NCBI GenBank assembly: GCA_002205965.3
Contig: NADL03000053.1
Span: 124,001 to 188,000 of the forward strand
DNA length: 64,000 nucleotides
Direction of reading: 5' to 3'
Source of the DNA: Kappaphycus alvarezii
Taxonomy: Eukaryota; Rhodophyta; Florideophyceae; Gigartinales; Solieriaceae
A model generated the notes under the pieces. That model saw only the letters and a program-made list of their open reading frames with translations. It made no database searches and was not told where the DNA came from. The position numbers were made by a program, and so were the translations under genes. This document shows positions 12,130-24,800 of the stretch, one piece after another (the stretch's first letter is position 1; each line of letters begins with the position of its first letter).

Positions 12130-12520
12130 TGGCCTCCACCGTTGAAGACCAGACATCCAGCAATGGGAAGCAACAGTGGGATTGACTTCTTTGATGTCAC
12201 CTTCCTCTATCCCCTCGCTCCCTTCAACAGCAGAGTGAGGACTTTCAGCCCGATGTCCTCTCTGAATGCGGCCCGAACTGCGGAACATAAAATATACCAT
12301 TCTTTATATAGCGATCTCGACCAGAGGTAGGCTCGTACCATTGACAATACCCACTTGTGGAGGTTGTCACCCGGACGCATGCGCGATGCTAAATGACGTG
12401 GCAAGGAATGTGGCCATGAGGGAAATAGAGACGTACAAAAAGGTTCAGGTGGTTTCCCCCTGTCATGTCCAATGCGGCCTGCTTAATGGCTGGCCTTATG
12501 GTCGCCTTTTGTAAAGCGTC
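12130..12520 (+). mobile_element. LINE-B 3' end with nuclease-domain remnant
   Basis: Plus-strand frames give TRHPAMGSNSGIDFFDVTF followed by YPLAPFNSRVRTF and SLNAARTAEH. This aligns with RPDIQAMGSNGGTDFFDVT at 46,540, so it includes the Asp-Val-Thr part of the restriction-like nuclease. After a frame change come a GGCHPDA block and the C-terminal VQCGLLNGW. Compared with 9,627-10,007 it is more decayed. The C-rich tail was not found, so the 3' UTR has been lost or has diverged. Confidence 0.65.
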
Positions 12521-13000
12521 CTGTAGCTCTGCCCCTAGTACTATATTAGAATGTCCTTTTGAGTCTATTATAGTTGTCTGGAGTACTTTGGAATGCATCA
12601 ATTTCTAATCTATTTTCTATTCTTACTAACCCCGAATTTCGCCGAATTTCAACTCAACTATTACGAAGCTTCATCAACGTTTCGCCGCTTTCGGCGGCCG
12701 CCCCTTGAGACATGTCGTTAGGTGCTGGTGCGGCCATTTCCGCCCGTCGAGCCCACTTCCCCTTCAGATCAACCTACCGCGACCGCTGCGCTCTCGCTGC
12801 ATCGCGCTCGTAAATAGCAATGTCGACAGTACTGTCACATAATAAATGTCATGAAATGCTCTCAAGCTAATAATAGGAACGAGAATGACTAGAAAGAATA
12901 TATCTATTCGATTAATAATATCGATGTGCCATCCTCGTAGCCAACACATTTTTACTGTATGGCATTAGATAACAGGTGTCCGCTGCAGGATCCGACTATA
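12521..13000. other. Stretch without a recognisable gene
   Basis: The first 80 bases carry the minus-strand TTIIDSKGHSNIVLGAELQ frame noted under 10,687-12,129. The rest shows nothing I can name and ends at the LINE-A 3' boundary. Confidence 0.4.
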
Positions 13001-13025
13001 TTGCTAGCTAAGAGCTAACAGGATG

Positions 13026-14665
13026 TTACACGTCGTCCACGTGCAGCGACATGCGCGAAAAAATAGCTTGCGCAACTGACGACCAGATAGTGCAACTGAT
13101 GCGGCTCAACACGCGCGTGCGAATCACTCCGACAGGAGTGCTGAACTTCTCCGCGATACGCGGCAGAAGACCCTCTATGAAGAGGAAGGTGGCAGGAGAA
13201 GGTGACCCCAGAGAATCAAACGCCAGCGGTTGGAACTCGAAATTGGGGGCCTGGGTCGGGTTGTCTGAGGGCGGTGGCAGACGCCGCGAAAGTTTTCGCT
13301 CCAGGTCCGTAACCTTGTTGCGGTGAGCGATGGCAGCGGCACCGCCCATTTCGCGGGTGGCCCTCGATCTTACGTTGTCCTTGAACGGAGAGACGATGGT
13401 GACATCACAGGCAATGGGGCGGACCGCGTTGCCGTCGGGGGCAACCGGTGGGTGGACAAGGATGTCAGCGGGTCGTAGTTCAGTTCCTGGGACGAGGAGT
13501 GGGACCTCCAACTGGCAGTCTAAGCCTGCTGCGCGGGCGATACGGCCGGCGATGACGTTGCGTAACGAGTCATGCCGGTGTTTGCGACCGAATCCAGAGG
13601 GGCACAGGTCGACTGCGTGATCTCCCAAGCTGTCCATCGGGCGTTTACAATGCTCGCAGTTCCGGGAAGCGAGTCGTCATAAACAGACAGCCCGAGGAAA
13701 CGTCGTATCATGATCTTCCAGTGTACGGCAGACACTTCCGTGTCGGCGGAGGGATGTGCGAACAGGAAGGCGGCGCCAGGGCCTTTGCGGAATGCGAGGC
13801 CGCGGATCCGGTCCCGCGCTGCGGCGGCGGTGTGGTCATCGGGATTCGGGCAGCGAGCCCATACCTCGTCGGCCCAGTGTACCTTGGCCCGAGCCTCCTG
13901 CTGCACACCCTTTAGGTAGGTTTGGACGCGGGTGTGCGCTGCAGATAGGGGAAGCGGGTCAAAGGAGCCCAGGTCAACGGAGTATGGAAGGCCGGGGATG
14001 CGGAGCACAAACTCGTGCATAGGGATGGCGGCTTGGCGAAGGAAAAAATTCTTGTCGTGGCGGCAGCGGATTCCGTGAGGGCGGTGGAGCGCGGCCCGAT
14101 GTGAGTCCCAGTCCTGACGCGAGCAGGTGCCGCGTCGATGAGGCTTGAGGCAACAGCACCATGAAGGAATGGCTCGAGTAGCGTGAAGCCGAGACCACCA
14201 TGTCGGAAGGGCAAGGTAGCCTGGGACCACGCTTTATCGGTCAGCGTGACTCCATGAAGCTCCGAGAAAAACGAACGTTGCTGGGTGTCGAAAGCCTCGG
14301 CAGCCGGACGGGCGTCCATCGGCTCAGCGAGCTTGAAAGCGTGCTCCACGAGGCAGGCCGACGCGCACAGGCGGTGCATGTGGAAGCGGGCCCGAGGGTC
14401 GTCAACCTTGCGCAGCAACTCGAGGGTGCGGCGGCAAGTGTCGGTCTTGCCTGCAGGAACGCTTGAGTGAACCGGCGGTTGCCTATTGGAGTCCCAGTAG
14501 TTCAAACCCGTCGGAGGAGCACTCTGCAAGGCGGAACTCGCGGAGGAACGCCTCGCGTTCTGGCCGCGGACAGTTGGCCAGAAAACGCGTGCTTTGCGGC
14601 GTTGAGGTGCAGGCTGTATGAGGGTCCCTCGTCGCGAAGAAAGTGATAGGGTAAATCGTCGGAGA
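13026..14665 (-). pseudogene. LINE-A ORF2, 3' part: RT thumb, zinc finger and restriction-like nuclease
   Basis: Read on the minus strand from 14,665: REAFLREFRLAECSSDGFEL, RRTLELLRKVDDPRARFHMH, then FRHGGLGFTLLEPFLHGA, VQQEARAKVHWADEVW and RIRGLAFRKGPGAAFLFAHP. The nuclease region (13,640-13,029) has NCEHCKRPMDSLGDHA, RKHRHDSLRN, LRPADILVHPP and IACDVTIVSPF. These match the CCHC, Arg-His-Asp/Asn, Pro-x-Asp and Asp-Val-Thr boxes of the endonuclease in R2-like and NeSL-like LINEs. The final 203 codons are one open frame ending HVDDV-stop. Frame changes separate the blocks (near 14,520, 14,230, 13,910 and 13,640). It is likely dead, but its nuclease domain is well kept. Confidence 0.8.
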
Positions 14666-16107
14666 AGAGATATTCAGAACCAAATACACCAAGAAGGATG
14701 TGTTGCAAGCGACAAAAGTGCTGCCGTGGTATAGTTGAACGAATAAAAAGGAGTGCATATGGAAGAGAGTTGAGAGGTCTACAAGCAAGTATGAAAGGGG
14801 CAGGGTCTACCACTGATGCTCTGTTGAGCAGCGTAGGAAAAGGGTCTCTTGGGTCTGAAGTTGACTCTCAACTCCCTACTACTCAGGACTTGGCTTGAAG
14901 TTGTCTGCTAACTTGCTTGACCTTCTCCATGAGGAAGCAGTGTACTCAGCTTATACAGACTTTTGCTATCCCTAAAGGCCGAGCAAAACTACAGAAGGTA
15001 CCAGGAAATGCATACAAACAGTTTGTGTGGATGATATACTCTAAACAAAAGATACTTAAGAAACTAACAATCAATGAGGTCCTCTTATTTCCCATTCTCT
15101 AAATCAGATCCAAAGAACTCCTCTAAAATATCCATCCTGTCCAAGCAGTCCCAACAAATATCTGCGAACGGCTCATAGCTCTCTATTCCATCCTGGGAGA
15201 TATCTAAACTACTAAAGATATCTCCATCCGGTTCCAGCGTCGGCACGACTTGTTCCATACTCTCCAGTCCAGGCCCCACCAGTCCAACACTTTCGATGCC
15301 CTCTGTTCCCTCATCCACCTCGTCCTCGTCCTCTTCATCGTCCTATTCCTCCTCCTCCTCCTCCTTTTCTTCGTCATCCTCCTCTTCCTCCCCATCCTTC
15401 TCCTGAGTCTCGTACACTAGCTCAGGGGCTAGCCATTCCTCGAAGGACTCCCCGCTCTCCTCCTCAAATTTCTCAGTCTCATCCTCACTTACCTCCCTCG
15501 CCTCTTCTTCTATGAAGAGGCGGCGAACGAACTCGATGATTGTCTTCTTAGTTTGCCGCCGGATGTAGTCGTGGGCATCGGTTGGCCCGTAGGCGGCGAG
15601 ACGGAGGCCATTGATGGGACGGGAAGGGCGATTTTTGGAGATAGGGACAGAGGGGCGATTTGACGTCATATTTCTGGAAAAGGGGTGAGCTTGGTGGCGG
15701 ATGTTGACAGAAAGGGTAATCAGCTTATCAAATTGTTGGTGGTAGGAGTGATGCTTCAGCGACAATGCTATAGAACTTTAAATAGGGGCATTTCTTTGGT
15801 AATCATCATGGTCTTGGTCAAAAAAAGGTGATACTGCGGCCTTGGACTTGCATGAATTCGGGGGCATCATAAAATCTCCGTGATAAAATATCGGAACTGA
15901 ATTTGGGAGGCGAAGTGACCACGAATTGAAAGGCGTCTCTTTGAAGGGGGAGGACCAAATATTCAAACATAAAATAGAAAATGGAGTTGTACAGTGAATT
16001 TGGATTCAGAAAGGAAAAAGATATTCAGAATTTTTTGGGGAAGACAAAGGTAGGACGATTGGTAAATGAAGATTTCAAGATGCGAAGAGGACCTTTTTCG
16101 TTCCGAC
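14666..16107. mobile_element. AT-rich insert splitting LINE-A between RT motif YADD and the thumb
   Basis: LINE-A homology stops near 16,107, just after YADDGTLMG (YADD codons at 16,157-16,168), and resumes near 14,665; the other LINE-A copy runs straight through. The insert differs in base use and carries an acidic minus-strand reading frame. The 7-mer TCTTCGC (minus-strand reading) occurs near both edges, about 16,090 and 14,635, and could be a target duplication. GATATTCAGAA also occurs inside both ends in the same orientation. No transposase is recognised, so it is a non-autonomous element, a captured gene fragment or filler DNA. Confidence 0.6.
15085..15669 (-). pseudogene. Acidic protein gene inside the insert, one in-frame stop
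   Basis: I do not recognise this protein. From the ATG at 15,669 the frame gives a basic start (SNRPSVPISKNRPSRPIN), a conserved-looking block (AAYGPTDAHDYIRRQTKK, then IIEFVRRLF), a long Glu/Asp stretch, and an acidic, hydrophobic-spiced C-terminus (DICWDCLDRMDILEEF) ending at 15,085. A single in-frame TAG at 15,344-15,346 lies in the GAG-repeat part; the frame resumes unchanged after it, giving about 195 codons in all. An alternative upstream start exists at 15,765. The acidic tail with spaced bulky residues resembles activation-domain or histone-chaperone-like regions, but this is only composition. It could be cargo of the insert or a retained host fragment. Confidence 0.4.
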
Positions 16108-17482
16108 AGTAAGCGGAGCGCTTTTCGGAGCTCGGAGAGAGACCCATCAGCGTCCCGTCGTCGGCATACCAGTGGTTCATGACTACACCTGTCTCTGCGG
16201 CATCCGGCGGATGAGCGGCTGGATCGTTAGGGAGAACAGGAGCATGCTGGCCGGGTCGCCTTGTTGGGTCCCTTGTGCACTTTGTATTATGGTTCTGTGA
16301 CGGTTCGGCACCATCAGTTGCGGCTGCGTGCGGCCGTATATCATATTGACGAACCGGGCAAGGCCCGGTGCTAGCGAGGGCAATCGGTCCAACATTGACT
16401 GGCGATCAACGAGATTGAAGGCGTTGTGCGCGTCAACAAGGACCGTGGCAGTGTCGCAGCGGCGGGAGAACCGACGGAGCAGCGTGCGCGTGTCGTGGAC
16501 GATTGCGTCCATTCCAGCCCTGATCCCGTTTGCCAATTGGAACGGGGCTAGGAAGGCGCGAGTATCGTCGATTGCAGCTGGGAGCAGCGTCTTCGTGACC
16601 AGACGACGGAGTACTGACCCGACGGCGATGGGCCGGATCTTGCCAGGCTTTGGCTGGATGGGCAGCAGCGTAGCGGCAGCTACAAGCGGCAGTACAGAGC
16701 ACGGCAGGTCGCCCTTGGCGATCCGCGTGACGAGCTGGGTGAGGACCCCTTGCCCGTGACTCCGGCTTCTGGGCTGATTGGTGTCTTGACTAGGAGGTGA
16801 AACCAACGCGACGGCGTGCGGTCAGGGCCAGCAGACGTATCACGAGAGATACGGCGGGCTGCTAACTCGACGGCATCCGGTGTGACAGCTGGAGGAGGTG
16901 GGAGGCTGTCAGCCGGCAGCGGTGCGATAGGGCACCGCGGCTGTGGGTGTAGGGTGCGAAGCGATTGGATGGTCCGCGGGTCGTTGACATCCGCCAGCGG
17001 TGCGTTGTGAAGGGACCGCATAGCCTTGGCGTAGCGGGCATCGGCGCACAGCACTTGCGCGCGGCGTGCTCGGCGCGTGCTGCTGGACGCAGGCAAGGGG
17101 CGGTGCTGCTCGGTCCACTCAGTTCGGGCGTGGTGTGCCTGCATCGCTTCTGACCAAAGGGCGGCCCACTCGTTGGTGGTATGAGCCCGCCGAATGCGAG
17201 AACTCAGCGCTTCACGTTGGCCCTTCGGATGCTGCCAACCGTCCTCACCGCGGAGGGTCCGACGCATGACCGCGTGGGGAGCATGTGGAGGTGGAGGAAA
17301 GCGCGGTACGTTGCGTCGTCGCCGCGAGCATTCGCCGCGGCACGGACCAGCTTGATAAACAAGAGGATGAAGGGCTTGAGGCATGGGAACGGGATGTCCT
17401 GAAAGATGTCGGCTTCGCGGTATGGGGTGCGAAGAACCTCTTCAGGGGTGGGAAGGGCAGATTGATTGTGGGTCTCTTCCAT
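16108..17482 (-). pseudogene. LINE-A ORF2, 5' part: N-terminal region and reverse transcriptase palm
   Basis: The minus-strand start at 17,482 gives MEETHNQSALPTPEEVLRTP; the plus copy has MESPIPS...LDVLRTPYREADIFQD at 51,078. Next come LCADARYAKAMRSLHNAPL and SAGPDRTPSRWFHLLV. The RT blocks are KPGKIRPIAVGSVLRRLVTK, LVDAHNAFNLVDRQSML, GTQQGDPASMLLFSLT and, after a frame change, HWYADDGTLMG (YADD codons 16,157-16,168). The catalytic aspartates are intact in the sense that all three motifs are readable. Frame changes occur near 17,250, 16,780 and 16,190. The region breaks off at the insert. Confidence 0.85.
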
Positions 17483-17509
17483 ATGGGTTGGTGGCAGTCG
17501 GGGGGTGGC

Positions 17510-18757
17510 TTACTGAGGTACCGCCGTGTTCCCCAAACCGGTGGGCGGGGAGGGTGCGGAGGCCTCTTGGGTGACGTTGTGTGCGGGCGGCGGGGCTGTC
17601 GGGGAAACGGCTGGGACGTAGACCATGGCATCAGTCCCAGCTGGCTTCGAAGCGGTCGGCGGCGCAACCGGCGATGCTGTCAGTGCCGCGGTGTCGGGTT
17701 GCGGACGGTGGAGGGCGACGTGCGGGCCACGGCAATTTCTCGCGATGATTCGGAGGTTTGCCGTTTGGCAGGGGTCGTTGAGCGGGATCGGCCGCGGGGC
17801 CGTGGGGTGGGCTTGTTGGTGGGCTTCTTTGGTGGCAGCACAAGGAAGCCTTAGTGGCCGAAGGGCCGGCAGGCGGTGTGGGCGCGGGCGGTGTTGGGCG
17901 GCGGCGGTCGGAGAGGCGGCGGTGTTGGTCGGAAAAGAGGCTTCCATAGGGACGACAGGGGTGGGGTCGGTGGGGTCGGTGGGGTCGGCGGCGGGGGAAC
18001 GTTAGTGGCTTAGGCGGTGTGCGGGGCCTGGCGGCGGTCTGCCAGGGCCTGTCGAAGGGCCTTGCGGGCATCATCGAGGGCATTGCGGAGTGCTTCACGT
18101 GATTCGAGTGGAGCACCTTGCGGCTTGAGGCGCCCGGGCTCATGATAGCACGGCTCTCTTTCGCAAGGAAGGCCGCGGCACCTTCTGCTGCCCGCACGGA
18201 CAGTTCGAAAGCGACTTTGGCCGGGGACGGAGGGTGATTTGAAGGGCGCTGACAGTGTGTCGAAGGTTGGCAAGGATGCGCCAGAAGCGGGGGGCGGAAG
18301 GTTTCGGGATGAAAACGTATGTCCACGGTCCGAAATGCGGCAAGATGACGTGAGAGGGCATGCGAAGGTCGATGTCGCCAGCGGCTCGGCACAGGGCTCG
18401 CTGTGCTTGCTCGTAGGAGCGGAAGGCGTGGCGGGGATCGACGGAAGGGGCGATGCCGATGGCAAGCACCTCCATTGGCGGGGTGGGAGAGACCCTGTGC
18501 GGGGGCAGAGGGTCTGGACCGGTCCGATCGGCGCGACAATGCGCTCGGCCAGTTGGTGGCGGGGATCAGATCGGCGGGTGGGGTCCGAGGCGATGATGTG
18601 GGCTTCAGCCAAGGACAAGGCAGACTCGGGCAGGGGTGAGATGGCTTCGAGGTCAGGGATGGCCGTCTCAGGGGAAGTTGGACGAGTCTGGCTCGTGCGG
18701 GAGCAGGGGCGTTCACCGACGCCGCTGCCGCAACTGACGCATACGTAGCTGGCGGCA
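17510..18757 (-). pseudogene. LINE-A ORF1-like low-complexity region
   Basis: The likely start is the ATG at 18,757 (MPPATYASVAAAASVNAPAP), which follows a CAA/AAC repeat at 18,770-18,800. The region is very rich in Pro, Ala, Arg and Ser, and several frames stay open because of the GC-rich composition. The stretch RHAFRSYEQAQRALCRAAG, with ILPHFGPWTYVFIPKPSAPR (about 18,450-18,290), looks most like folded protein. I cannot assign a known ORF1 domain (no clear RRM or CCHC). First frames of many LINEs encode RNA-binding chaperones; that role is inferred from position only. Confidence 0.45.
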
Positions 18758-18860
18758 TGCTGATGTTGCTGTTGATGTTGTTATCGTTGTTGTTGTTGTT
18801 GTTGTGCGGGAGGTTGAAATGAATGGAATGGATTTGGCCAATATGTAAGTGTATCAAAAT

Positions 18861-21800
18861 CTCTCTTAGTATTTCCCAATAGCTTGGCGTTCACTGAAAT
18901 TAATCACTTCCAGCGCATCATAATTTATTGAAAACCCCATAAATTTATCACTGTCAAGTAAAATGAAAATATCTTGCAAATTTCGATACTATAGTATAGG
19001 TAGTCCCCTATCCTGATTTTTCGTGTGCATGTGTATTGCACATCAGATTGATCTGGCTTAAGCCAAGCTCGACAGAGAAATATTCTGTACCCTTGTCCTT
19101 TGTTCAGAGTCAACATCGGAGTCGCTATTAATTGGGGGGGCCTATTGGGCAGGTACTCTAGATTTCAATACTGCTTGCCAGCTAAGTTAGAAATATACAG
19201 AACGAAGCCGCAACTAAGATCAGTATCAGCCAGGTAATAAGTATCCAGGTTAGAGATGAGTTACGTCAACACATGGGGCTATGGTTGGCTGTCACATTCG
19301 AAAATTTCAGGTCCAAGTTGGGGCCCGAGTGGTTCGGACCACGTGCCATGAGGACCACTCGGGTGATTGTACAGTAACATGATCAACGGTGGTTCACAAT
19401 TCACAAGAATGCCATCAATGTATATTACGGTAACTGCTGCTAGCCTTGGACCGACTTATCCGAAATTGGATCATAAAAAGACCACAAAAATCAGCTCTGC
19501 CAGCGGAAGTACAGTATGAGTACCAACTGCACTGCACATGATCGGAATACGCTAAACAAAAAGTGGCTTATCGGTAACTGCGTGACATATTTTCTACTTT
19601 TCTTTCATATTCTACATCTACAGTATACAGGAATAGATGAAACAGGAATTTAACTGAGAATAGAGAAAGAACGTGGTCATGGTATAGAATAATACGAATA
19701 ATACACAATTATTCTTTGTCATTATGCTTGATGAGAGCACTATCGGTACCCTTAAAAACTCTTCCTCCGTCTATTTTCGTTTGAACTTTATTATGAAATT
19801 TTCGTGATCTGTATTTTCATATTTCTTGTAGTAGTATGACTAAATATGTCCTAGTTGTCTTTTGAAATATTTGGCCAATATTTCAGATTAATTTTATACT
19901 AAATCAGGATATTCACTCGATCAGATTTCAGAGTGAAAATTAGTCAAAGAACAGATCTTTTATAGCGCATATTACACCCTTCAATCTTCTATACCAGATA
20001 TTACGCCTTCAGAAGTGTGTACTTACTGCGTTTTGAAACAAATTAAAGGCTTGAGAAGTTATTTCCATTTGTGAATGCAGAGCAGGATATTTCTCAATCA
20101 AGTATTGCAATCTAATTCGAATTATTCAGTATGAAGGTTTACTAGTGAATTAGGAACTTATGGAAGCTATTGATCTCGAACTTCAACAATCTAAAATTTA
20201 GAAAGGTCAGTGCTTAGATAAATCATAGATGTACAAGATCAAACTATTTTCAGCCAACGTGCTTTAATCGAGTTTATAAATAATTTAGAACTCGGATAAA
20301 CTGCGCTTCTAATATTATTGTGGTACATCTTCGCCCAGCATCGTCTTAGTACACATTCATTTGTTCAAAGTAAAATCATGGGAGTATTTTTTTATGTACT
20401 TTTTAGACTTTAAATCATTCTTTCTGCAAATGTGAGTAATAAATAAAGTCTTTCTGGATGCATACCTCCGTATAATGGACCCAATGGCTGATGCTAGTGT
20501 GAAGGCTGTCGGATATACAAAAAGAAAATTCCTACCATATTGAGTGTCGTACAGATTTATTGTATCAAGATTCATATGATGGTTTATGTAGCAGTATGCT
20601 CACAGAGTGCAATCGACCAGCCCAAGTTTATATCTTTTGAGAGGAAAATCAATTTTTACGTATTATAGGATGGTTTTTTGTTTCTGCGAGAACAAAAACA
20701 ATAAAAGTATCATAATCAATCAATATTTTACTAATTTACAATTATAAATAGACGATCATCTTGCTCTTAAACATTATTTACGATCCTTAACGTATGAATA
20801 AGCTTCTTAGTAATATTTATACCGATATAAGTAAAGGAAAGGTTATTTGTGGAAACTGTTTCGGAATTTGGGATTTAAATACAAGGGAAGTAATATTTCC
20901 CTACTTTCACTTGAGAGAGTGACTGAGCTAATTAATTTTCTTTCGAGATTTAAGAGAGTATCGCAACAAAAAACCGACTTTTTTCGAACTTCTGTTCATC
21001 GCAACGTTTTTTTCTTGTGCACTATATTATATTGTCTGTCATAAACCTAAACACCTGCAGAAAATTAGCTCTATTTGGGGTAATTTTATATCCGTGTAGT
21101 GACGATTGCCTATTATTGTCTGCCCTTGTTATTGTCCATATCTCGACCCAAAAAATGAACCAACAGTTCTTATAACGGGTAAGCGTCTGTATGAGTAGAA
21201 CCATTTCTCATATCGTAAATTTTTATTTTGGCGAAACAGACTAGTAAAGTGGAAACGGTCCCTATTTTCGTTTGAATGGTAATGATAATCGCACGTACTC
21301 TTCTATACTTAAGGGGAGTCAATTTGTATTTCTTTAGCTTTCGTGCAGAATTGATACTTTAAGTGTAACAAAATCCATTACAGAAGAGAGAAGAATGCGC
21401 AAAGAAGAATACTACTACTCACTCAATGAACTATTGTTTGGGGATCTTACTATAAGAAGTGATGCTGTCTACATCCAAGGAGAAAATCACTGGAATCATC
21501 GACGCACTTTTCGTGCGAGACTTGCTAGTCTCGCCAATAAGCGCGCGGTTTAGTTAGTCGAATCTATCAAGAAAACCGGCCATAATGAAAATTTTGTTAC
21601 AAAGAGTACATCTTTTGATATAATAAATGAGTTGTCGAGAGCTCATTGAATAATTATAAAGAAAAAAATAGAGGAGAGATGACTAATCAGTCGAATAATT
21701 CAAGTTGTACGTGGCGGAAGGTTTCAAAAACCTTGGCAGTGTAGCCAGCCTTGAACTACGACCAATATTTCTAAATCATTTAACAACCACAAGTATTTAT

Positions 21801-24800
21801 CTCCCTTGCCCTATAATCTAAAGAAACTCACCCTATAGGGGCACAATTAAGTCGAAGCAAGGGAGGAAAATAAGTTCTATGGTATCAAGGTTCATTCCGG
21901 TTTTGCCTAACGAAGCGCCAGGGAACGGAGCATTTGTAGCATACTGTGACCATGTCGATATTTCACCTGAAATTATCCGCAGTTGCATTGTAAAAGTCGT
22001 TTTTACACGGAAAAGCTACCCTCAATTGGTATGGATGATATAGAGCTCACATTGGTTATTTGCCTTTCTTTTTAGAATATGCCTCCCTCAGGGTTAAATT
22101 CACTTACCGATGGGCTGGTTGGACATGAATCGTATAATTGTATATTTTTTTAAACCTATCGAAAATATATGTGCACCCCTCACATAGATTACGGTTTAAT
22201 ATTAAAGGGACTTTCTGTGATGTTGTTTTCCAATGGGAACAAATGCCATGCTATATACTCAATAAAAATTCTACTGTTACCAAAATGTACATAATTTTCT
22301 GGCTCAGATATAATATTTAATTACTGCATACGGGTCAATTCCAATTCAGTAGATGAAACGACCATTAAAGTCCTAGAAAAGCTAACCAAAGAATGTAAGA
22401 GCTTCAAAATACATGCACAGTAACAAATACAGTTCAAGTACGCAAGAGATAGTAACTTGCCAACAATGAAGGTCAAAATCTCCTGTCTCAACTGAATATG
22501 TGTAGCCTGTTCTCAAAATATGTTCAATCGACGTCTACCGCAGATTACCTGATATGAATCGGTAAGATACAGAGAAAAGTACATTTATAGAGAAATTTAA
22601 TCAAAAGCCAACTTAGTACTCATAAAAAATCCCATATTTCCATGGAAGGACTCAATTACATGGAGTTCTTCTGAAGGCATCATAATACTATTCGAGCTGC
22701 TTAAAATGTAATAACGAAACCTTAAAACAGGCAGAATCCGAGGCCGTTCTGAACACTTCAGTCGAATATGTTAAATAACCAGATAAATATGATGAATTAG
22801 TCCCTACACTACTTATCTAAACTTCAGCCTCTTACTGATAACAATTGAGCAAAGAACGGCATTATTTTACAATGCAAATTTCCTTAAGGAAGCAGGTGCG
22901 ACCACGAAAAGTCAATGCGCTAGCAGAAAATAAGAGGTAAGTTCAATCTTGGAACTGACCTAATATTACAGAAAAGCAAAGAAAACCTATCAGATAACAT
23001 GTCTTGGCTCATCGTTCAAAGTTAGATAAATAGTATGGCCCAAATGTATTGATATATTTAAATTGAAAGATATGTACTGCATTAGCACCAAATATTTCCG
23101 CTGCGGCACGGACAACTGTCCTAAAGCGCTTCTCTCAGCCATCTAATTGACCTAATTCTATAATAAACGATGACACCGCCTCCCGCATACACATTGCTCG
23201 CTCGAAGTCTTTGTGGATATGATACAAAAGAATTTTGATCGAACATTCTCGGTGTTTCTAGAGGATAATGATCTTGCTTTGACGCTCGTTAAGCCAAGCA
23301 ATGCGGCCTTTTGATTTACTTTTCCGTTGACGTAAAATTTACATTAAAAAAGGGTAAATCTCTTCAAATTGGGCTGCAGGTATCTATAATGGACGAAAGT
23401 GTAATTGTAGACATATTCCACTGTATTAAATTCAAAAAAAGGCGATCTAATAGCAGCGTTTGGGCCTCAGAAGTATTGGCTATTGTGCATGGTTCCTTTG
23501 CTTAAACAAACATGAGGTAGTCTCCTAGTCAGGTAATTAAAGATGTTACCCCACTTTTTATCTCTACATGTTCAAAAATTATATATGAGAGTATGGTGAA
23601 AATTGACAGCACTACTGAGAAGAGGCTTTTAAGAAGGTTGTATGAGCGACGCCAGAGAAATGAGATTTATTGGAATCCAATATCAAAAAATGCAGGTGAT
23701 GCGTTAGAGCAGCTGAAGCATCGCAGGACCTACGAATTTTGATGACTACGAATCAGATAGAATGAACAACTGATGTGCAAGCAAAGCTCAACCCATATCT
23801 ACCGATTGCGTATAAATAAAATTTTTATGAATTAACATGGTTCAATGAATAAATTTGAATTTACTTTGAGGATCAAAATCCCATTTTCATTGTAAATGAG
23901 AATGAAGCACTTTAAAAGATTAAATAAAGCCCCCAAGGGTATCCATAGAAACTTTTATTCCTATTTTTGCCTTCTCTACTCCCGATCCGAATATATTTGT
24001 CCTATTGTCTAATTGTAATTGGTGAATTTTCGAAAAATTATGCGCATTTACTAGTCTTTGTTTTTGTGAAAATATTTATGCAACTCTATCACTAATTTCC
24101 ACCTATAAAGCCACATTTTCAAGTAGATATGACAGTTTTCCCAATTTCACGTGGATAAACAGTATATATATAATGAAAAGGTAAACTCTAAAACTGATAT
24201 CACTTTATCTCGATGAATGTTTTGTGTGGAGTTTTATAAGTAATGAATAAATATCTTAATAGTATTTTCATATTTTTTGTCCTTTTTTTCGAGAAAAAGA
24301 AAAAACATTTACACTCGTCGACTTGTAATTGAAACTGCGCCTAGGAACACGTCCTTACAACCAATTACCCATTAAAAAATTCAAAAAATTCATTTCAAAT
24401 CGCCCCGCAGTTATGCACGTGTATACGTGGATGTTTCTTGTACCGAAAACCACTATAAAGGAATTAATTTTGAAGAATTTTTAGAGCCTAGAGCTCACAT
24501 GGGTATACAATTTTATTGAAACATAAAGTCTTTCAAAGTAGAATAACAGAGGGCACAACCTGGCACAATAATAATGCTGATATAAGATGCTTGGAGGTCG
24601 CGAATAGTAAATAGATAGCATTTTTGACGCCAATATAAGGGCATAAAAGTTTTATGCGGAACCAATCACGTAAGAAAATATTGATAGATAGCACTTGTTT
24701 TTTAAATAATTGCAGACGGCAAGAGGGTTTATAAGAACATCACGATGTTAATTGAAATGTAGGATTCGATGAAGCATATTGAAGCGCTGTTAACGCTGAA

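Larger units (their letters stand above)
13001..18860 (-). mobile_element. LINE-A, long GC-rich non-LTR retrotransposon, interrupted by a 1.4 kb insert
   Basis: A minus-strand element of about 4.4 kb without its insert. It has a low-complexity first coding region (18,757-17,5xx), a reverse transcriptase coding region (from about 17,482) and a C-terminal restriction-like nuclease (to 13,029). A short 3' UTR follows, with CATCCTGTTAGCTC; the second copy has CATCCAGTTAGCTC near 54,090. It is GC-rich against an AT-rich left neighbour (in element sense, its 5' side). Both copies share residue-level identity along the whole second frame but differ clearly, so they look like subfamilies or old relatives. 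No poly-A tail or clear target duplication was seen. Confidence 0.85.

Noticed and set aside
15343-15480. GAG/CTC repeat as a plain microsatellite
   Set aside because: It lies inside a longer reading frame that continues on both sides in the same frame, so it is better read as an acidic coding stretch.
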